Origin: Trebonia sp964581815
GTDB lineage: Bacteria; Actinomycetota; Actinomycetes; Streptosporangiales; Streptosporangiaceae
Reading direction: 5' to 3'
NCBI GenBank assembly: GCA_964581815.1
Contig: CAZORE010000022.1
Span: 12,020 to 76,019 of the forward strand
Length of the DNA: 64,000 nt
Position numbers and translations under genes: made by a program. Positions within the stretch are counted from its first letter, which is position 1; each line of letters begins with the position of its first letter. Shown here in pieces: positions 22,228-30,828 of this stretch. The notes beneath the pieces were generated by a model, which was not told where the DNA came from, did not search any database, and saw nothing but the letters and a program-made list of their open reading frames with translations.

Positions 22228-23370
22228 TTACGGTGCGACTGTGATGTGGCCCGCGGCGCCCGCCGTCACCTGGCCGATGACCGCCGCGAGCGTGCCCGCC
22301 CTCCCCGGCCCGCCCGCCCGGGCCAGCTCGGCCACCAGCGCGTCCGGCGATGGCGTGGCGAGCAGCAGCCCGCCGGACGTCTGCGCGTCGCGCAGCAGCA
22401 CCGCCACGTCCTCGGGCACCTCCGGCGCGATGGACGCCCACGGCTCGAGGTAGGCCATGTTGTTCCGGGTCCCGCCCGAGACGAAGCCGGCGGCGGTGAG
22501 CTCGCGCGCCCCGGGGAGCAGCGGGACGGCGGCGGCGGACAGCGTCGCCGACGCGCCGCTCGCGCGCAGCATCCGGTGCAGGTGGCCGAGCAGTGAGAAC
22601 CCGGTGACATCGGTGGCCGCGGTCACCCCCGCGGCGAGCGCGGCCTCGCTGGCGGCGGCGTTCAGTGTGGTCATCGAGGTCACGGCCGCCGCCAGCACGT
22701 CCGCGGCGGCGGCGCCGCGCTTGTGCGCCGTGGCGATGACGCCGGTGCCGATGGCCTTGGTCAGCACCAGGGTGTCGCCCGGCCTGGCCTTGTCGATGGT
22801 GAACAGCCGCGCCGGGGAGGCGAAGCCGACGACCGCCATCCCGTACTTGGGCTCGGGGTCGTCGATCGTGTGGCCGCCGACGACCAGGCAGCCGGCCTGG
22901 GCCGCGACCGCGGCGCCGCCGCGCAGCACGTCAGCGAGCATGGACAGCGGGAGCGTCGCGCCCGGCCAGGCGGTCAGGTTCAGTGCGACCACGGGCCGCC
23001 CGCCCATCGCGTACACGTCGGACAGCGCGTTGGCCGCCGCGATCCGCCCCCAGTCGCCCGGGTCGTCAACGATCGGCGTGAAGAAGTCCGTGGTGAGCAC
23101 CAGCGCCCGCTCGTCATCGAGGCGCAGCACGGCCGCGTCGTCGCCCTCGGCCGCGCCCACCAGCAGGTCGCCGGCCCAGGGCGCCGCGCCGCCGGCCGGC
23201 CCCCCGGTAACCGAAGGCAGGCCGGCGGATGCCCCGGCGGCGCCGAGCACGCCGGGTCCCAGGGAAACCATCAGCTCATCCAGAGCCGACAGTGGTAGCT
23301 TGCACGCACAGCCAGCGCCGTGCGACAGGGAAGTAAGCCGGATGCGAGCGGTATCGGGCTGTGCGGTCAC
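22228..23370 (-). CDS. selD: Selenide, water dikinase (selenophosphate synthetase)
   Basis: A 380-residue AIRS-family enzyme that makes selenophosphate from selenide and ATP. The N-terminal SLSHGAGCACKLPL carries the catalytic Cys and Lys (Cys, not selenocysteine). GDDAAVLRLDDERALVLTTDFFTPIVDDPGDWGRIAAANALSDVYAMGG and GGHTIDDPEPKYGMAVVG hold the metal/ATP-binding Asp residues. GTG at 23370 is the start. It implies selenoprotein or 2-selenouridine-tRNA synthesis in this organism, but no selA, selB or selenocysteine tRNA is seen in the window. It is divergent from steA. Confidence 0.94.
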   Translation of the reverse strand: MTAQPDTARIRLTSLSHGAGCACKLPLSALDELMVSLGPGVLGAAGASAGLPSVTGGPAGGAAPWAGDLLVGAAEGDDAAVLRLDDERALVLTTDFFTPIVDDPGDWGRIAAANALSDVYAMGGRPVVALNLTAWPGATLPLSMLADVLRGGAAVAAQAGCLVVGGHTIDDPEPKYGMAVVGFASPARLFTIDKARPGDTLVLTKAIGTGVIATAHKRGAAAADVLAAAVTSMTTLNAAASEAALAAGVTAATDVTGFSLLGHLHRMLRASGASATLSAAAVPLLPGARELTAAGFVSGGTRNNMAYLEPWASIAPEVPEDVAVLLRDAQTSGGLLLATPSPDALVAELARAGGPGRAGTLAAVIGQVTAGAAGHITVAP

Positions 23371-23611
23371 GGCTCCACCGTATGCCCGCCAGCCGGCCGC
23401 CCGCCATGTGGCGAGCCCACCCGGTTAGCGTTGCGTTATGGTGGCAGGCGCCGCCGAGCGCTCCGGCGGGACAGCGGCACCAGGGACGATCTCCCCGGGC
23501 AGGTACCGGCCGGGGAGACCGCGCCGGGCAACCTGGGTACCGAGGGCATAACACGCCGTGATGCTCTGGAGGACCGTGTGCACTCGCGCCGGTATGCCAG
23601 GATGAGGGGCG

Positions 23612-24811
23612 ATGAGAGTAAGGTTCATTAGGTTTGCGCACGTCAGGCGGGGTAAGGCCGAGGGGGCCCCCGGTCTGGTCGGCGTGGCCAGGGTGGACGC
23701 GCGCACCAAGGTCCTCGTGCGCCGCCTGGAGCCCGGTGACATCGCGATCATCGACCACGCCGACTTGGACCGGGTCTCCGCCGACGAGCTGATCGCCTGC
23801 CGGGTCGCCGCGGTGGTCAACGCGGCTAAGTCGGTCACCGGCCGGTACCCGAACCTGGGCCCGCGGCTCCTGCTCGACGCGGGCATCCCGCTCGTTGACG
23901 ACGTCGGCAAGGAGGTGCTCGCCCGGGTCACCGAGGGCGCCTCCGTCCGGCTCGACAAGCACATCATGTACAACAGCAGCGACCAGGTCATCGCCAAGGG
24001 CGTGCTGCTCACCGAGGCCATCCTGGATAAGGCGCTCGATGACGCGAACGCCGGGGTGCCCGCCCAGATCGACGCGTTCGCCGCCAACACCCTGGAGTTC
24101 CTGCGCCGCGAGCGCGACCTGCTCACCCACGGCGTGGACCTGCCCAGCCTGACCACTGGCATGAAGGACAGGCACGTGCTCGTGGTGGTCCGCGGCTACC
24201 GCTACCGCGAGGACCTGCGGGCGCTGCGGCCCTATATCCGGGAGTACCGCCCGGTGCTGCTCGCTGTGGACGGCGGCGCCGACGCGCTGCTTGAGGCGGG
24301 CTACCAGCCGCACGTGATCATCGGGGACATGGACTCGGTCTCCGATGATGCGCTCATGTCCGGGGCCGAGCTGGTGGTGCACGCCTACCCGGACGGCCGC
24401 GCCCCCGGCATGACCAGGCTCAGCGGCCTCGGCCTCGACGGCGTGCCGCTGCCTGCCCCGGGCACGAGCGAGGACGTGGCGCTGCTGCTCGCCGACGCGG
24501 GCGGCGCCAGCCTGATCGCGGTGGTCGGCACGCACTGGACGGTGGAGGAGTTCCTCGACAAGGGCCGCCCGGGGATGGCGTCGACGTTCCTTACCCACCT
24601 GCGGGTGGGAAGTAAGCTGGTCAACGCCAGGGGCGTGCACCAGCTCTACCAGAGCCGGATCTCCGGCTGGGCGCTGGCGGCGCTCGTGGTCGCGGCGGCG
24701 GTCACCATCGTGGTGGCGATCGCCTACTCGCCCGCGGGGCCGATTCTCGGCAATTACCTCAGCGCCACCTGGCACACGTTTGCCTACTGGTTCACGGGGC
24801 TGTTCAAGTGA
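23612..24811 (+). CDS. steA: SteA-like cytokinetic ring protein (membrane-anchored, thiamine pyrophosphokinase-like fold)
   Basis: A 399-residue protein with a Rossmann-like middle region (VLLAVDGGADALLEAGYQPHVIIGDMDSVSDDAL) resembling the thiamine pyrophosphokinase catalytic fold. A single C-terminal transmembrane helix (ALAALVVAAAVTIVVAIAY) follows. This is the architecture of SteA of Corynebacterium, which acts with SteB in cell separation. ATG at 23612 has GAGGGG upstream. It starts a plus-strand cluster whose genes overlap or are only a few bases apart (steA-steB-MraY-like-murJ-GT), which supports an envelope/division role. Confidence 0.85.
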   Translation: MRVRFIRFAHVRRGKAEGAPGLVGVARVDARTKVLVRRLEPGDIAIIDHADLDRVSADELIACRVAAVVNAAKSVTGRYPNLGPRLLLDAGIPLVDDVGKEVLARVTEGASVRLDKHIMYNSSDQVIAKGVLLTEAILDKALDDANAGVPAQIDAFAANTLEFLRRERDLLTHGVDLPSLTTGMKDRHVLVVVRGYRYREDLRALRPYIREYRPVLLAVDGGADALLEAGYQPHVIIGDMDSVSDDALMSGAELVVHAYPDGRAPGMTRLSGLGLDGVPLPAPGTSEDVALLLADAGGASLIAVVGTHWTVEEFLDKGRPGMASTFLTHLRVGSKLVNARGVHQLYQSRISGWALAALVVAAAVTIVVAIAYSPAGPILGNYLSATWHTFAYWFTGLFK

Positions 24812-25851
24812 TCGACTTCCGTTACCACCTCGTCTCGATCGTCGCCGTCTTCCTGGCCCTCGCGATCGGCATCGTGCTCGGCTCCACCGAGCTCCAGGGC
24901 ACCACCCTGGACGCGCTGCGCGGGCTGAACAGCTCGCTCACGCACCAGCTGAACGCGGTCGAGGCGCAGCGCAACAGCTACGAGCAGCAGGCGGGCGCGA
25001 GCGACGCTTTCCTCAAGACGGCCGAGTCCAGGCTGCTGGGCGGCACGCTCTCCGGCGACCGGGTAGTCATCGTCACCGAGCCGGGCGCGGCATCCTCCGT
25101 GGTGGCCGGCGTCAAGACGGCGGCGGCGCTCGCCGGGGCCGCGATCACCGGCACGGTCGCGCTGCAGCCCAAGTTCAACGACCTGTCCGGCGCCACCCAG
25201 GCCAGCCTGTCCGCGATCAACGCCCAGCTGGCGACCAGCGACACCACCACGCTCACCCCAGCCGCCAACTCGCAAACCGGCAACCAGCAGGACGCCGCGC
25301 AGCTGATCGCGTCCGCGATCCTGAACCAGACCGTGGACCAGGTCGGCCTGACCACCGGGCAGGCCCAGCTCGTGCTGCAGGCCTACACGCAGGGCGGCTA
25401 CCTGAACGAGAGCGGCGCCCCGTGGAACCGGGCCACGCTCGCCGTGATCGTCGCCTCGGACGCCGCCCCCGCCGACGGCGCGAACGACCCGGCCAACCAG
25501 GTGCTGCTCGCGGTCGCGCAGGAGTTCGCCACGCTGAGCGCCGCGACCCTGGTCGCCGGCTCGGTCGCGGGCACCACCCCGGCGGGCAGCGCGATCTCCG
25601 TGCTGCGCGGCAGCAGTGTGGCCGCCCAGGTGTCCAGCGTGGACAACGCCGACACCACGCTCGGCCAGATCTCCACGATATGGGCATTCGCCACTCAGCT
25701 GGCGGGCGGGAAGCCGAAGAGCTACGGCGTTTTGGGCGCGTCCGCGGTCAGCCCGGAGGTACCGTTGCCTGTGCCGAGCGGGACGCCTTCGGACACCAGC
25801 ACGCCGACCCAGTCGGCGACGGGAGAGGCGAAGACGGTGGGAAAGAAGTGA
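24808..25851 (+). CDS. steB: SteB/MctB-like membrane-anchored envelope protein (annotated elsewhere as copper transporter)
   Basis: A 347-residue protein starting MIDFRYHLVSIVAVFLALAIGIVLGS, the conserved N-terminal membrane anchor of the MctB/SteB family. A coiled region (LNSSLTHQLNAVEAQRNSYEQQ) and an extracytoplasmic domain follow. The family has been linked both to copper retention in mycobacteria and to cytokinesis with SteA in corynebacteria; adjacency to steA favours the latter. Its GTG overlaps the steA stop (GTGA). Confidence 0.85.
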   Translation: MIDFRYHLVSIVAVFLALAIGIVLGSTELQGTTLDALRGLNSSLTHQLNAVEAQRNSYEQQAGASDAFLKTAESRLLGGTLSGDRVVIVTEPGAASSVVAGVKTAAALAGAAITGTVALQPKFNDLSGATQASLSAINAQLATSDTTTLTPAANSQTGNQQDAAQLIASAILNQTVDQVGLTTGQAQLVLQAYTQGGYLNESGAPWNRATLAVIVASDAAPADGANDPANQVLLAVAQEFATLSAATLVAGSVAGTTPAGSAISVLRGSSVAAQVSSVDNADTTLGQISTIWAFATQLAGGKPKSYGVLGASAVSPEVPLPVPSGTPSDTSTPTQSATGEAKTVGKK

Positions 25852-25857
25852 AGCCCG

Positions 25858-27003
25858 GTGCGTGAGCGCGGAAAGCCGCCGTTGACCCGGCCCGCGGCCA
25901 GCGCGATCGTCGTGGCCGGGGCGTCGGCGCTCGCGGCGCGCGGCGCCTACGCCGGGCTGCGGCGCTGGCCGCCGGCCGGCGAGAAGACCTGGGCGAGGAG
26001 CAACCACCGGGGCGAGCCGGTCACCTTGCTTGAGGGTCCCGCCGTCGCCGTCGGCGCGGTCACTGCGCAGGTCATCGGGCAGGCCGTCGGTGCCGCGGTC
26101 GCCGCCAGCCGGACCGCGGCGCAGCGCACCCAAGCACAGGGCGCGGGCCGCCCGGTGGCCGCCCCCGCCGTGGCCGCACAGCATGAGACAGAACGGTGGC
26201 GTGCCTCCGCCGGATCCTTCGCCGTGGCCGGCCTCGGCGCGCTGGCGTTCGGCGTCCTCGACGACCTGCGCGGCTCGGCCGCGCGCCGCGGGCTGCGCGG
26301 CCACCTCGGCGCCCTGGCCCACGGCGAGGTCACCACGGGCACCGTCAAGCTGGCCGGCCTGGCCGCCGCGGGCCTCGGCGCCGCGCTGCTCGAGGGCGGC
26401 GGCCCGGCGGACGTGGCGATCAACTCCGGCCTCGTCGCGGGCGGCGCGAACCTGCTCAACCTCTTCGACTTGCGTCCCGGCCGCGCCATCAAGGTCGCGA
26501 TCCTGTCGGCCCTGTTGATCGCGGCAGTCGGCCGCGGCCGCGGCGGTGGCACTGCGCGCACGGCGGGCCTCGCGGCCGTCGCCGCGCCGGCCGGCGCCGC
26601 GCTCGCGCTGCTCCCCGCGGACCTCGCCGAGCAGGCCATGCTCGGCGACGCGGGCGCCAACGCGCTCGGCGCCCTGCTCGGCGCCGCGGCCGCCAGGTCG
26701 CTGCCGCGGCGCGCCAGGCTCGGCCTGCTCGCCGGGATCGCCGCGCTCACCGTGGCGAGCGAGAAGGTCAGCTTCACCAAGGTCATCGCGGCCAGCCCCC
26801 CGCTCAACTGGCTCGACATGCTCGGCCGCCGCCCCGCCCCGGTAGCCTCCGCCCCAACCCACGCCTCCGCCGCCGCGCCCGTGCCCGCGCCGCGGCGCCG
26901 CCTGCCGGGAAGGCACCGGCGCGGCGGTGACGGGGAAAGCCGCACTCGTTCTGGAGCATGGCTTTCCGCTCTTCATAAGACCGTGGCACGACAGGAGCCG
27001 TGA
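25858..27003 (+). CDS. MraY/WecA-superfamily-like polytopic membrane protein
   Basis: A 381-residue protein with about eight hydrophobic helices. Remnants of the polyprenyl-phosphate GlcNAc-1-phosphate transferase motifs are visible: FGVLDDLRG (first Asp-Asp motif), NLLNLFDLRPGRAIK (NxxNxxD-like) and LGDAGANALGALLG (GDxGS-like). Second-shell residues differ from MraY, so catalysis is uncertain; it may be a divergent phosphoglycosyl transferase acting on undecaprenyl phosphate. It starts 6 bp after steB and overlaps murJ by 4 bp. The C-terminus is a basic, Pro/Arg-rich tail. Confidence 0.7.
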   Translation: MRERGKPPLTRPAASAIVVAGASALAARGAYAGLRRWPPAGEKTWARSNHRGEPVTLLEGPAVAVGAVTAQVIGQAVGAAVAASRTAAQRTQAQGAGRPVAAPAVAAQHETERWRASAGSFAVAGLGALAFGVLDDLRGSAARRGLRGHLGALAHGEVTTGTVKLAGLAAAGLGAALLEGGGPADVAINSGLVAGGANLLNLFDLRPGRAIKVAILSALLIAAVGRGRGGGTARTAGLAAVAAPAGAALALLPADLAEQAMLGDAGANALGALLGAAAARSLPRRARLGLLAGIAALTVASEKVSFTKVIAASPPLNWLDMLGRRPAPVASAPTHASAAAPVPAPRRRLPGRHRRGGDGESRTRSGAWLSALHKTVARQEP

Positions 27004-28948
27004 TCCGGGACTTGGCCGAGCGCGGTCCTGCTCGGCGGCGAGGGCAGGGCAGGCGAGGGCCCAGCAGACGGGGGCAGGGCATCGGCCAGGCCGCGGTGAT
27101 GATCGGCGTGATCACCGTGGTCGCCCGGCTCGTCGGGTTCGGCAGGCAGGTGGTGTTCGCCCACACCGTCGGCACCACCTGCCTCGGGACCGCCTACACG
27201 ACCGCCAACATGGTGCCGAACATCATCTACGACATCGTGCTCGGCGGCGCGCTCTCGTCGGTCGTGGTGCCGGTGCTCGCGGGGCCGGTGCTCNNNNNNN
27301 NNNNNNNNNNNNNNNNNNNNNNNNNNNNNNNNNNNNNNNNNNNNNNNNNNNNNNNNNNNNNNNNNNNNNNNNNNNNNNNNNNNNNNNNNNNNNGCTCGGC
27401 GGCGCGCTCTCGTCGGTCGTGGTGCCGGTGCTCGCGGGGCCGGTGCTCACCAGGCCGGGGCTCACCAGGCCGGGGCTCGCCGAGGCGGAGCTCGGCGAGG
27501 CGGCCGGGGAAACGCGAGCCGGGGACACCGACACGGCCAGGCAGATCGCGTCAGCGCTGCTCACCTGGACGGTGCTGCTGCTTGTCCCGGTCAGCGCCGC
27601 GCTCGCGCTCGCCGCGCACCCGATCGTCTCCGCGCTGCTTTCCGGGTCCGCCGGCTGCCCGCGCGGTCCCCTCCTTGGGGTCGGCGCCCGGATGCTGATC
27701 GTCTTCGCCCCGCAGGTGCTGCTCTACGGGCTGGCCGTGGTGCTTTACGGGATCTTGCAGTCGCACCGGCGATTCGGCGCGCCTGCCCTGGCGCCGCTGC
27801 TGTCGTCGCTGGTGGTGATCGGCGCGTACGCTGCCTTCGGCGCGGTCGGCGGCGCGTACGTCAACAAGCTCGCTGAGCTGCCGCCGACCGCGGAGTACCT
27901 GCTGTCAGGGGGCACCACGCTCGGCGTGCTCGCCCTCGTGGCGACCGCGGTGATCCCGGCCTGGCGGCTCGGGCTCGGCTCGCGGCCGACGCTGCGGTTC
28001 CCCACGGGGGTTGGCCCGCGGGTAAGGCGGCTCGCCCTGGCCGGCGTGACGGCACTTGTCGCGCAGGATGCGTCCGTCGCCGTGGTGATCGTGCTCGCCA
28101 ACCGTTACGGCGGCAGCGGCGCGCTTGTCGTTTACGGGTTCGCCTGGGCCGTGTTCATGGTGCCCTACGCGGTGCTCGCGATACCGATCGCGACAAGCGC
28201 CTTCCCCGAGCTGTCCAGGCACGATACCGGGGGTGAGGGCGGCGGTGAGCGCGCCGGGCGCGGGTTCGACCTGACCGCGGCCGCGTCCACCAGGGCGGTC
28301 ATGCTCGCCTCCTGGCTCGGCGCCGCGGTCCTCCTCGGCGCCCGCGAGCCGATCGCCCGCGTCTTCGAGTCACGGCCCCCGGCGGCCACGGCGGTGCTCG
28401 CCTTGGCGCTCGCCGCCTTCGCGCCCGCGCTCATCGGTTACGGGCTGTCGGCCAACCTGTCCCGCGTGCTGTACGCGCAACGGCGCAACCGCGCCCCGGC
28501 GCTGGCGCTCGCCGGCGGCTGGCTGCTCGTCATGGTCGCGGACGCGGCGATCGTGCCGTTCGCGGCACCGGACCAGGTGGTCCCCGTGCTCGGGCTCGGC
28601 ACCACGTTCGGCCTGACCGTGTCGGGGATCGCGCTGCTTGCCCTGGTCCGCCGTGAGCGCGGGCCGGCCGCGTTGCACGGGGTGCCGCGGGCGTTCCTCG
28701 CCGGGCTGGCGGGCTGCGCGGCCGCCGCGGCGGCCGGGGCCGCGGTCGCGGCGGCCGTGTCCGGGGCGGAGCCAGGCCATGCCGAGGGTCTTCTGTTCAA
28801 CGTCGCGGTGTCGCTGCTCGCCACGGTGGTGGTCGCCGGCGTCTTCGGCGCGGTGGTGCTCGCCCTCGACGGCGGCGACCTGCGCGCCGCCCTGTCCCGC
28901 CTGCGCGCCCCCGCCGCTGGGCGTGACGCGGGGGACGTGACGCAGTGA
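27000..28948 (+). CDS. murJ: Lipid II flippase MurJ (MviN), frame split by an assembly artefact
   Basis: A 14-helix MOP-superfamily flippase. MIGVITVVARLVGFGRQVVFAHTVGTTCLGTAYTTANMVPNIIYDIVLGGALSS is the MurJ N-terminal signature with functional Arg residues. LTWTVLLLVPVSAAL, FAPQVLLYGLAVVLYGILQSHRRFGAPALAPLL and ALIGYGLSANLSRVLYAQ continue it. The two sides of the N tract are in different frames. Removing 100 N plus one 55-bp copy (27239-27293 = 27394-27448) gives one frame of 597 codons. Three pentapeptide units (AGPVL, TRPGL, TRPGL) then sit at about residues 94-108, in a loop after the second helix. GTG at 27000 has AGGAG upstream and overlaps the preceding stop. Confidence 0.92.
27239..27448. 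other. Assembly gap flanked by an exact 55-bp duplicate
   Basis: 27239-27293 and 27394-27448 are identical around 100 Ns. Deleting 155 bases restores the murJ frame. Confidence 0.94.
27434..27478 (+). repeat. 15-bp tandem repeats in murJ
   Basis: Two identical units ACCAGGCCGGGGCTC (27449-27463, 27464-27478) follow a degenerate one (27434-27448). They encode TRPGL TRPGL and abut the assembly break. Confidence 0.85.
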
Positions 28949-30108
28949 GCGGGACCGGGCGCGAGCCCCCGCGGCGGGTCGTGCTCGTCCTCGGAACGAC
29001 GGCCGGCGGGACCGGCACCCATGTCCGGATGCTCGCGGACGGCCTGGCGGGCCGGGGCGTCGCGGTGACGGCGGCCGGGCCCGCTTCGGCCGGCGCGCGG
29101 CTGGCGTTCTCCGCCGTACCCGGGGTGTCGTTCGCCGCCGTCGAGATCGGTGACCGCCCGCGGCCCGGCGACCTCGCCAGCGTCCTGCGGCTGCGCAGGC
29201 TGCTGGCGGCGCGCGCCGATGCCGTGCACGCGCACGGTCTGCGGGCCGGCGCGCTCAGCCTCCTCGCGCTCACCCTCGTCCGCGGCCGGCGGCGGCCCGC
29301 GGCGGTGGTCACGGTGCACAACGCGCCGCCGGCTGCCGGCGCATCCGCCCGCGTCTACCGGCTGCTCGAACGGCTGGTTGCCCGGCGAGCTGACCTGGTG
29401 CTCTGCGTCTCGCCCGACCTGGAGGCCCGGATGCGCGCCGTCGGCGCGCGCCGCGTCGAGCGGGCCGTCATCGCGGCGCCACAAGCGCCTTCGGCTCAGC
29501 CCGGCACCGCCGCTGCCGCCGCGGCGCAGCTCGTCCCGCTTGCCCTGGGGGGCCCGGCGACTCGGCCGGTTGTCCTCGGCGCCGGGCGGCTGGCGCCGCA
29601 GAAGGGGTTCGGCGTGCTGCTCGAGGCGGCCGCCGCCTTGGGGGACCTGGACCCGGTGCCGCTCGTGGTGATCGCGGGAGACGGGCCGCTCGGCGCGGAA
29701 CTGCCGGCCAGGGCCGCCGCGCTGGGTGTCGACGCGGTCTTCGCCGGGCACCGCGACGACGTTCCCGCGCTGCTGGGACTCGCGGCGGTGTTCGTGCTGC
29801 CCAGCTTGTGGGAGGGGCAGCCGCTCGTGCTGCAGGAGGCGCTGCGCGCGGGCACGCCCGTCGTGGCGACCCGGGTCGGCGGCATCCCCGGCCTGGCCGG
29901 CGACGCGGCGCTGGTCATCCCGCCGGGGGACGCGCCGGCGCTCGCGGCCGCCGTCCGCTCGGTGCTCACCGACCCGTTGCTCGCCGCCGCGCTGCGGGTG
30001 GCCGCCGCGAGCCGCGCCGCCGTGCTCCCGTCCCCGGCCGACGCCGTCGATGCCGCGCTGACCGCCTACGCGGCGGCGGCCGCGGGCCGGCCACCGGGTC
30101 CGCGCTGA
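28945..30108 (+). CDS. GT-B glycosyltransferase (family 4-like)
   Basis: A 387-residue retaining GT-B enzyme. The acceptor domain starts VLVLGTTAGGTGTHVRMLADGL. The donor domain has VLGAGRLAPQKGFGVLLEAA, VIAGDGPLGAEL, VDAVFAGHRDDVPALLGLAAVFVLPSLWEGQPLVLQEALRAGTPVVATRVGGIP and the E-x7-E motif region of GT4. It overlaps murJ by a GTGA junction, so it probably glycosylates a cell-envelope lipid or polymer. Acceptor and sugar are unknown. Confidence 0.88.
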   Translation: MSGTGREPPRRVVLVLGTTAGGTGTHVRMLADGLAGRGVAVTAAGPASAGARLAFSAVPGVSFAAVEIGDRPRPGDLASVLRLRRLLAARADAVHAHGLRAGALSLLALTLVRGRRRPAAVVTVHNAPPAAGASARVYRLLERLVARRADLVLCVSPDLEARMRAVGARRVERAVIAAPQAPSAQPGTAAAAAAQLVPLALGGPATRPVVLGAGRLAPQKGFGVLLEAAAALGDLDPVPLVVIAGDGPLGAELPARAAALGVDAVFAGHRDDVPALLGLAAVFVLPSLWEGQPLVLQEALRAGTPVVATRVGGIPGLAGDAALVIPPGDAPALAAAVRSVLTDPLLAAALRVAAASRAAVLPSPADAVDAALTAYAAAAAGRPPGPR

Positions 30109-30170
30109 GCTGCGGGCCCTGGCGCGGGCGGGGCCGGGAACCCGGGCCTTCGTTCTGCGATAATCGGCGA

Positions 30171-30659
30171 GTGCCCCTGACCTCCACTTGCCTGTGCCTG
30201 CTCCTGCGAACCCGTGGCGACGGGGCGCGCGAGGTGCTGCTCGGCTACAAGAAGACCGGGTTCGGCCGGGGCAAGGTCGTCGCGCCGGGCGGTCACGTGG
30301 AACCCGGCGAGTCCGCCGCGGCGGCCGCCGCGCGCGAGGTCAAAGAGGAGTCGGGCATCCGCGTGAGCCAGGACGCGCTGACCGAGGCGGCCCAGCTGAC
30401 CTTCCGGTTCCCCGCGTACCCGTCCTGGGACATGGACGTGGCCATCTTCACCAGCGCCGACTGGTCAGGCGAGGCGGCGGAGAGCGATGAGATCCGGCCG
30501 CAGTGGTTCCCGGTCACGGCCCTGCCGCTGGACCGCATGTGGGACGACGGCAAGCTCTGGCTGCCCCGCGTGCTGGCCGGCGAGCGCCTCCGCGCCGTCT
30601 TCAGCTACGCCCCCGACAATGAAACCGTCGCCGCGTCCACCATCACGCCGTTGCCGTAG
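30171..30659 (+). CDS. MTH1-like Nudix hydrolase (oxidised purine nucleoside triphosphatase)
   Basis: A 162-residue Nudix protein with a perfect box GHVEPGESAAAAAAREVKEESGI. Around it the sequence follows eukaryotic MTH1/NUDT1 rather than bacterial MutT: GYKKTGFGRGKVVAPGG before the box, and WDMDVAIFTSADW plus AESDEIRPQWFPVTALPLDRMWDDGKLWLP after it. In MTH1 the Trp and Asp residues of that last block hold 8-oxo-dGTP or 2-OH-dATP. It likely sanitises the nucleotide pool. GTG at 30171 is chosen as the point where family similarity begins; no strong ribosome-binding site is seen. Confidence 0.88.
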   Translation: MPLTSTCLCLLLRTRGDGAREVLLGYKKTGFGRGKVVAPGGHVEPGESAAAAAAREVKEESGIRVSQDALTEAAQLTFRFPAYPSWDMDVAIFTSADWSGEAAESDEIRPQWFPVTALPLDRMWDDGKLWLPRVLAGERLRAVFSYAPDNETVAASTITPLP

Positions 30660-30726
30660 CGGCACACCGAGCCCTCCCGCCTGGGCTTGCTGTCGTTCAC
30701 CTGCTCCGCGGGAGACGCTTGCCATA

Positions 30727-30774
30727 GATAGCGGATAGTTCTGCACATCCCGCGGTACAGAACTATCCACTATC
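30727..30774. terminator. 17-bp inverted repeat between convergent genes
   Basis: GATAGCGGATAGTTCTG (30727-30743) and CAGAACTATCCACTATC (30758-30774) pair with one mismatch around a 14-base loop. It lies between the Nudix gene and the glycerate kinase gene, so it could end transcription from both sides. Its A+T-rich composition is unlike typical local terminators. Confidence 0.6.
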
Positions 30775-30798
30775 TTCGGCTAGCTCGCCCATCGCCTG

Positions 30799-30816
30799 GA
30801 TAACAGCAAGAAGCGC
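30799..30816 (-). repeat. 18-bp 3'-flanking repeat, copy 2 (after glxK)
   Basis: GCGCTTCTTGCTGTTATC on the minus strand, 12 bp past the glycerate kinase stop and followed by an inverted repeat. It is identical to 22178-22195 after selD. Confidence 0.7.
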
Positions 30817-30828
30817 GAACCGCGCGGT

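Noticed and set aside
23371..23611. A selenocysteine tRNA next to selD
   Set aside because: No CTTCAAAA-type anticodon loop or long acceptor/variable-arm structure is visible in the spacer on either strand.
26927..28948. murJ as a frameshifted pseudogene
   Set aside because: The shift disappears when 100 N plus one 55-bp copy are removed, so the gene is intact.
28438..29751. A 437-residue minus-strand frame opposite murJ and the glycosyltransferase
   Set aside because: It is an antisense shadow with Arg/Gly/Ala-rich composition; both plus-strand genes have clear catalytic motifs.
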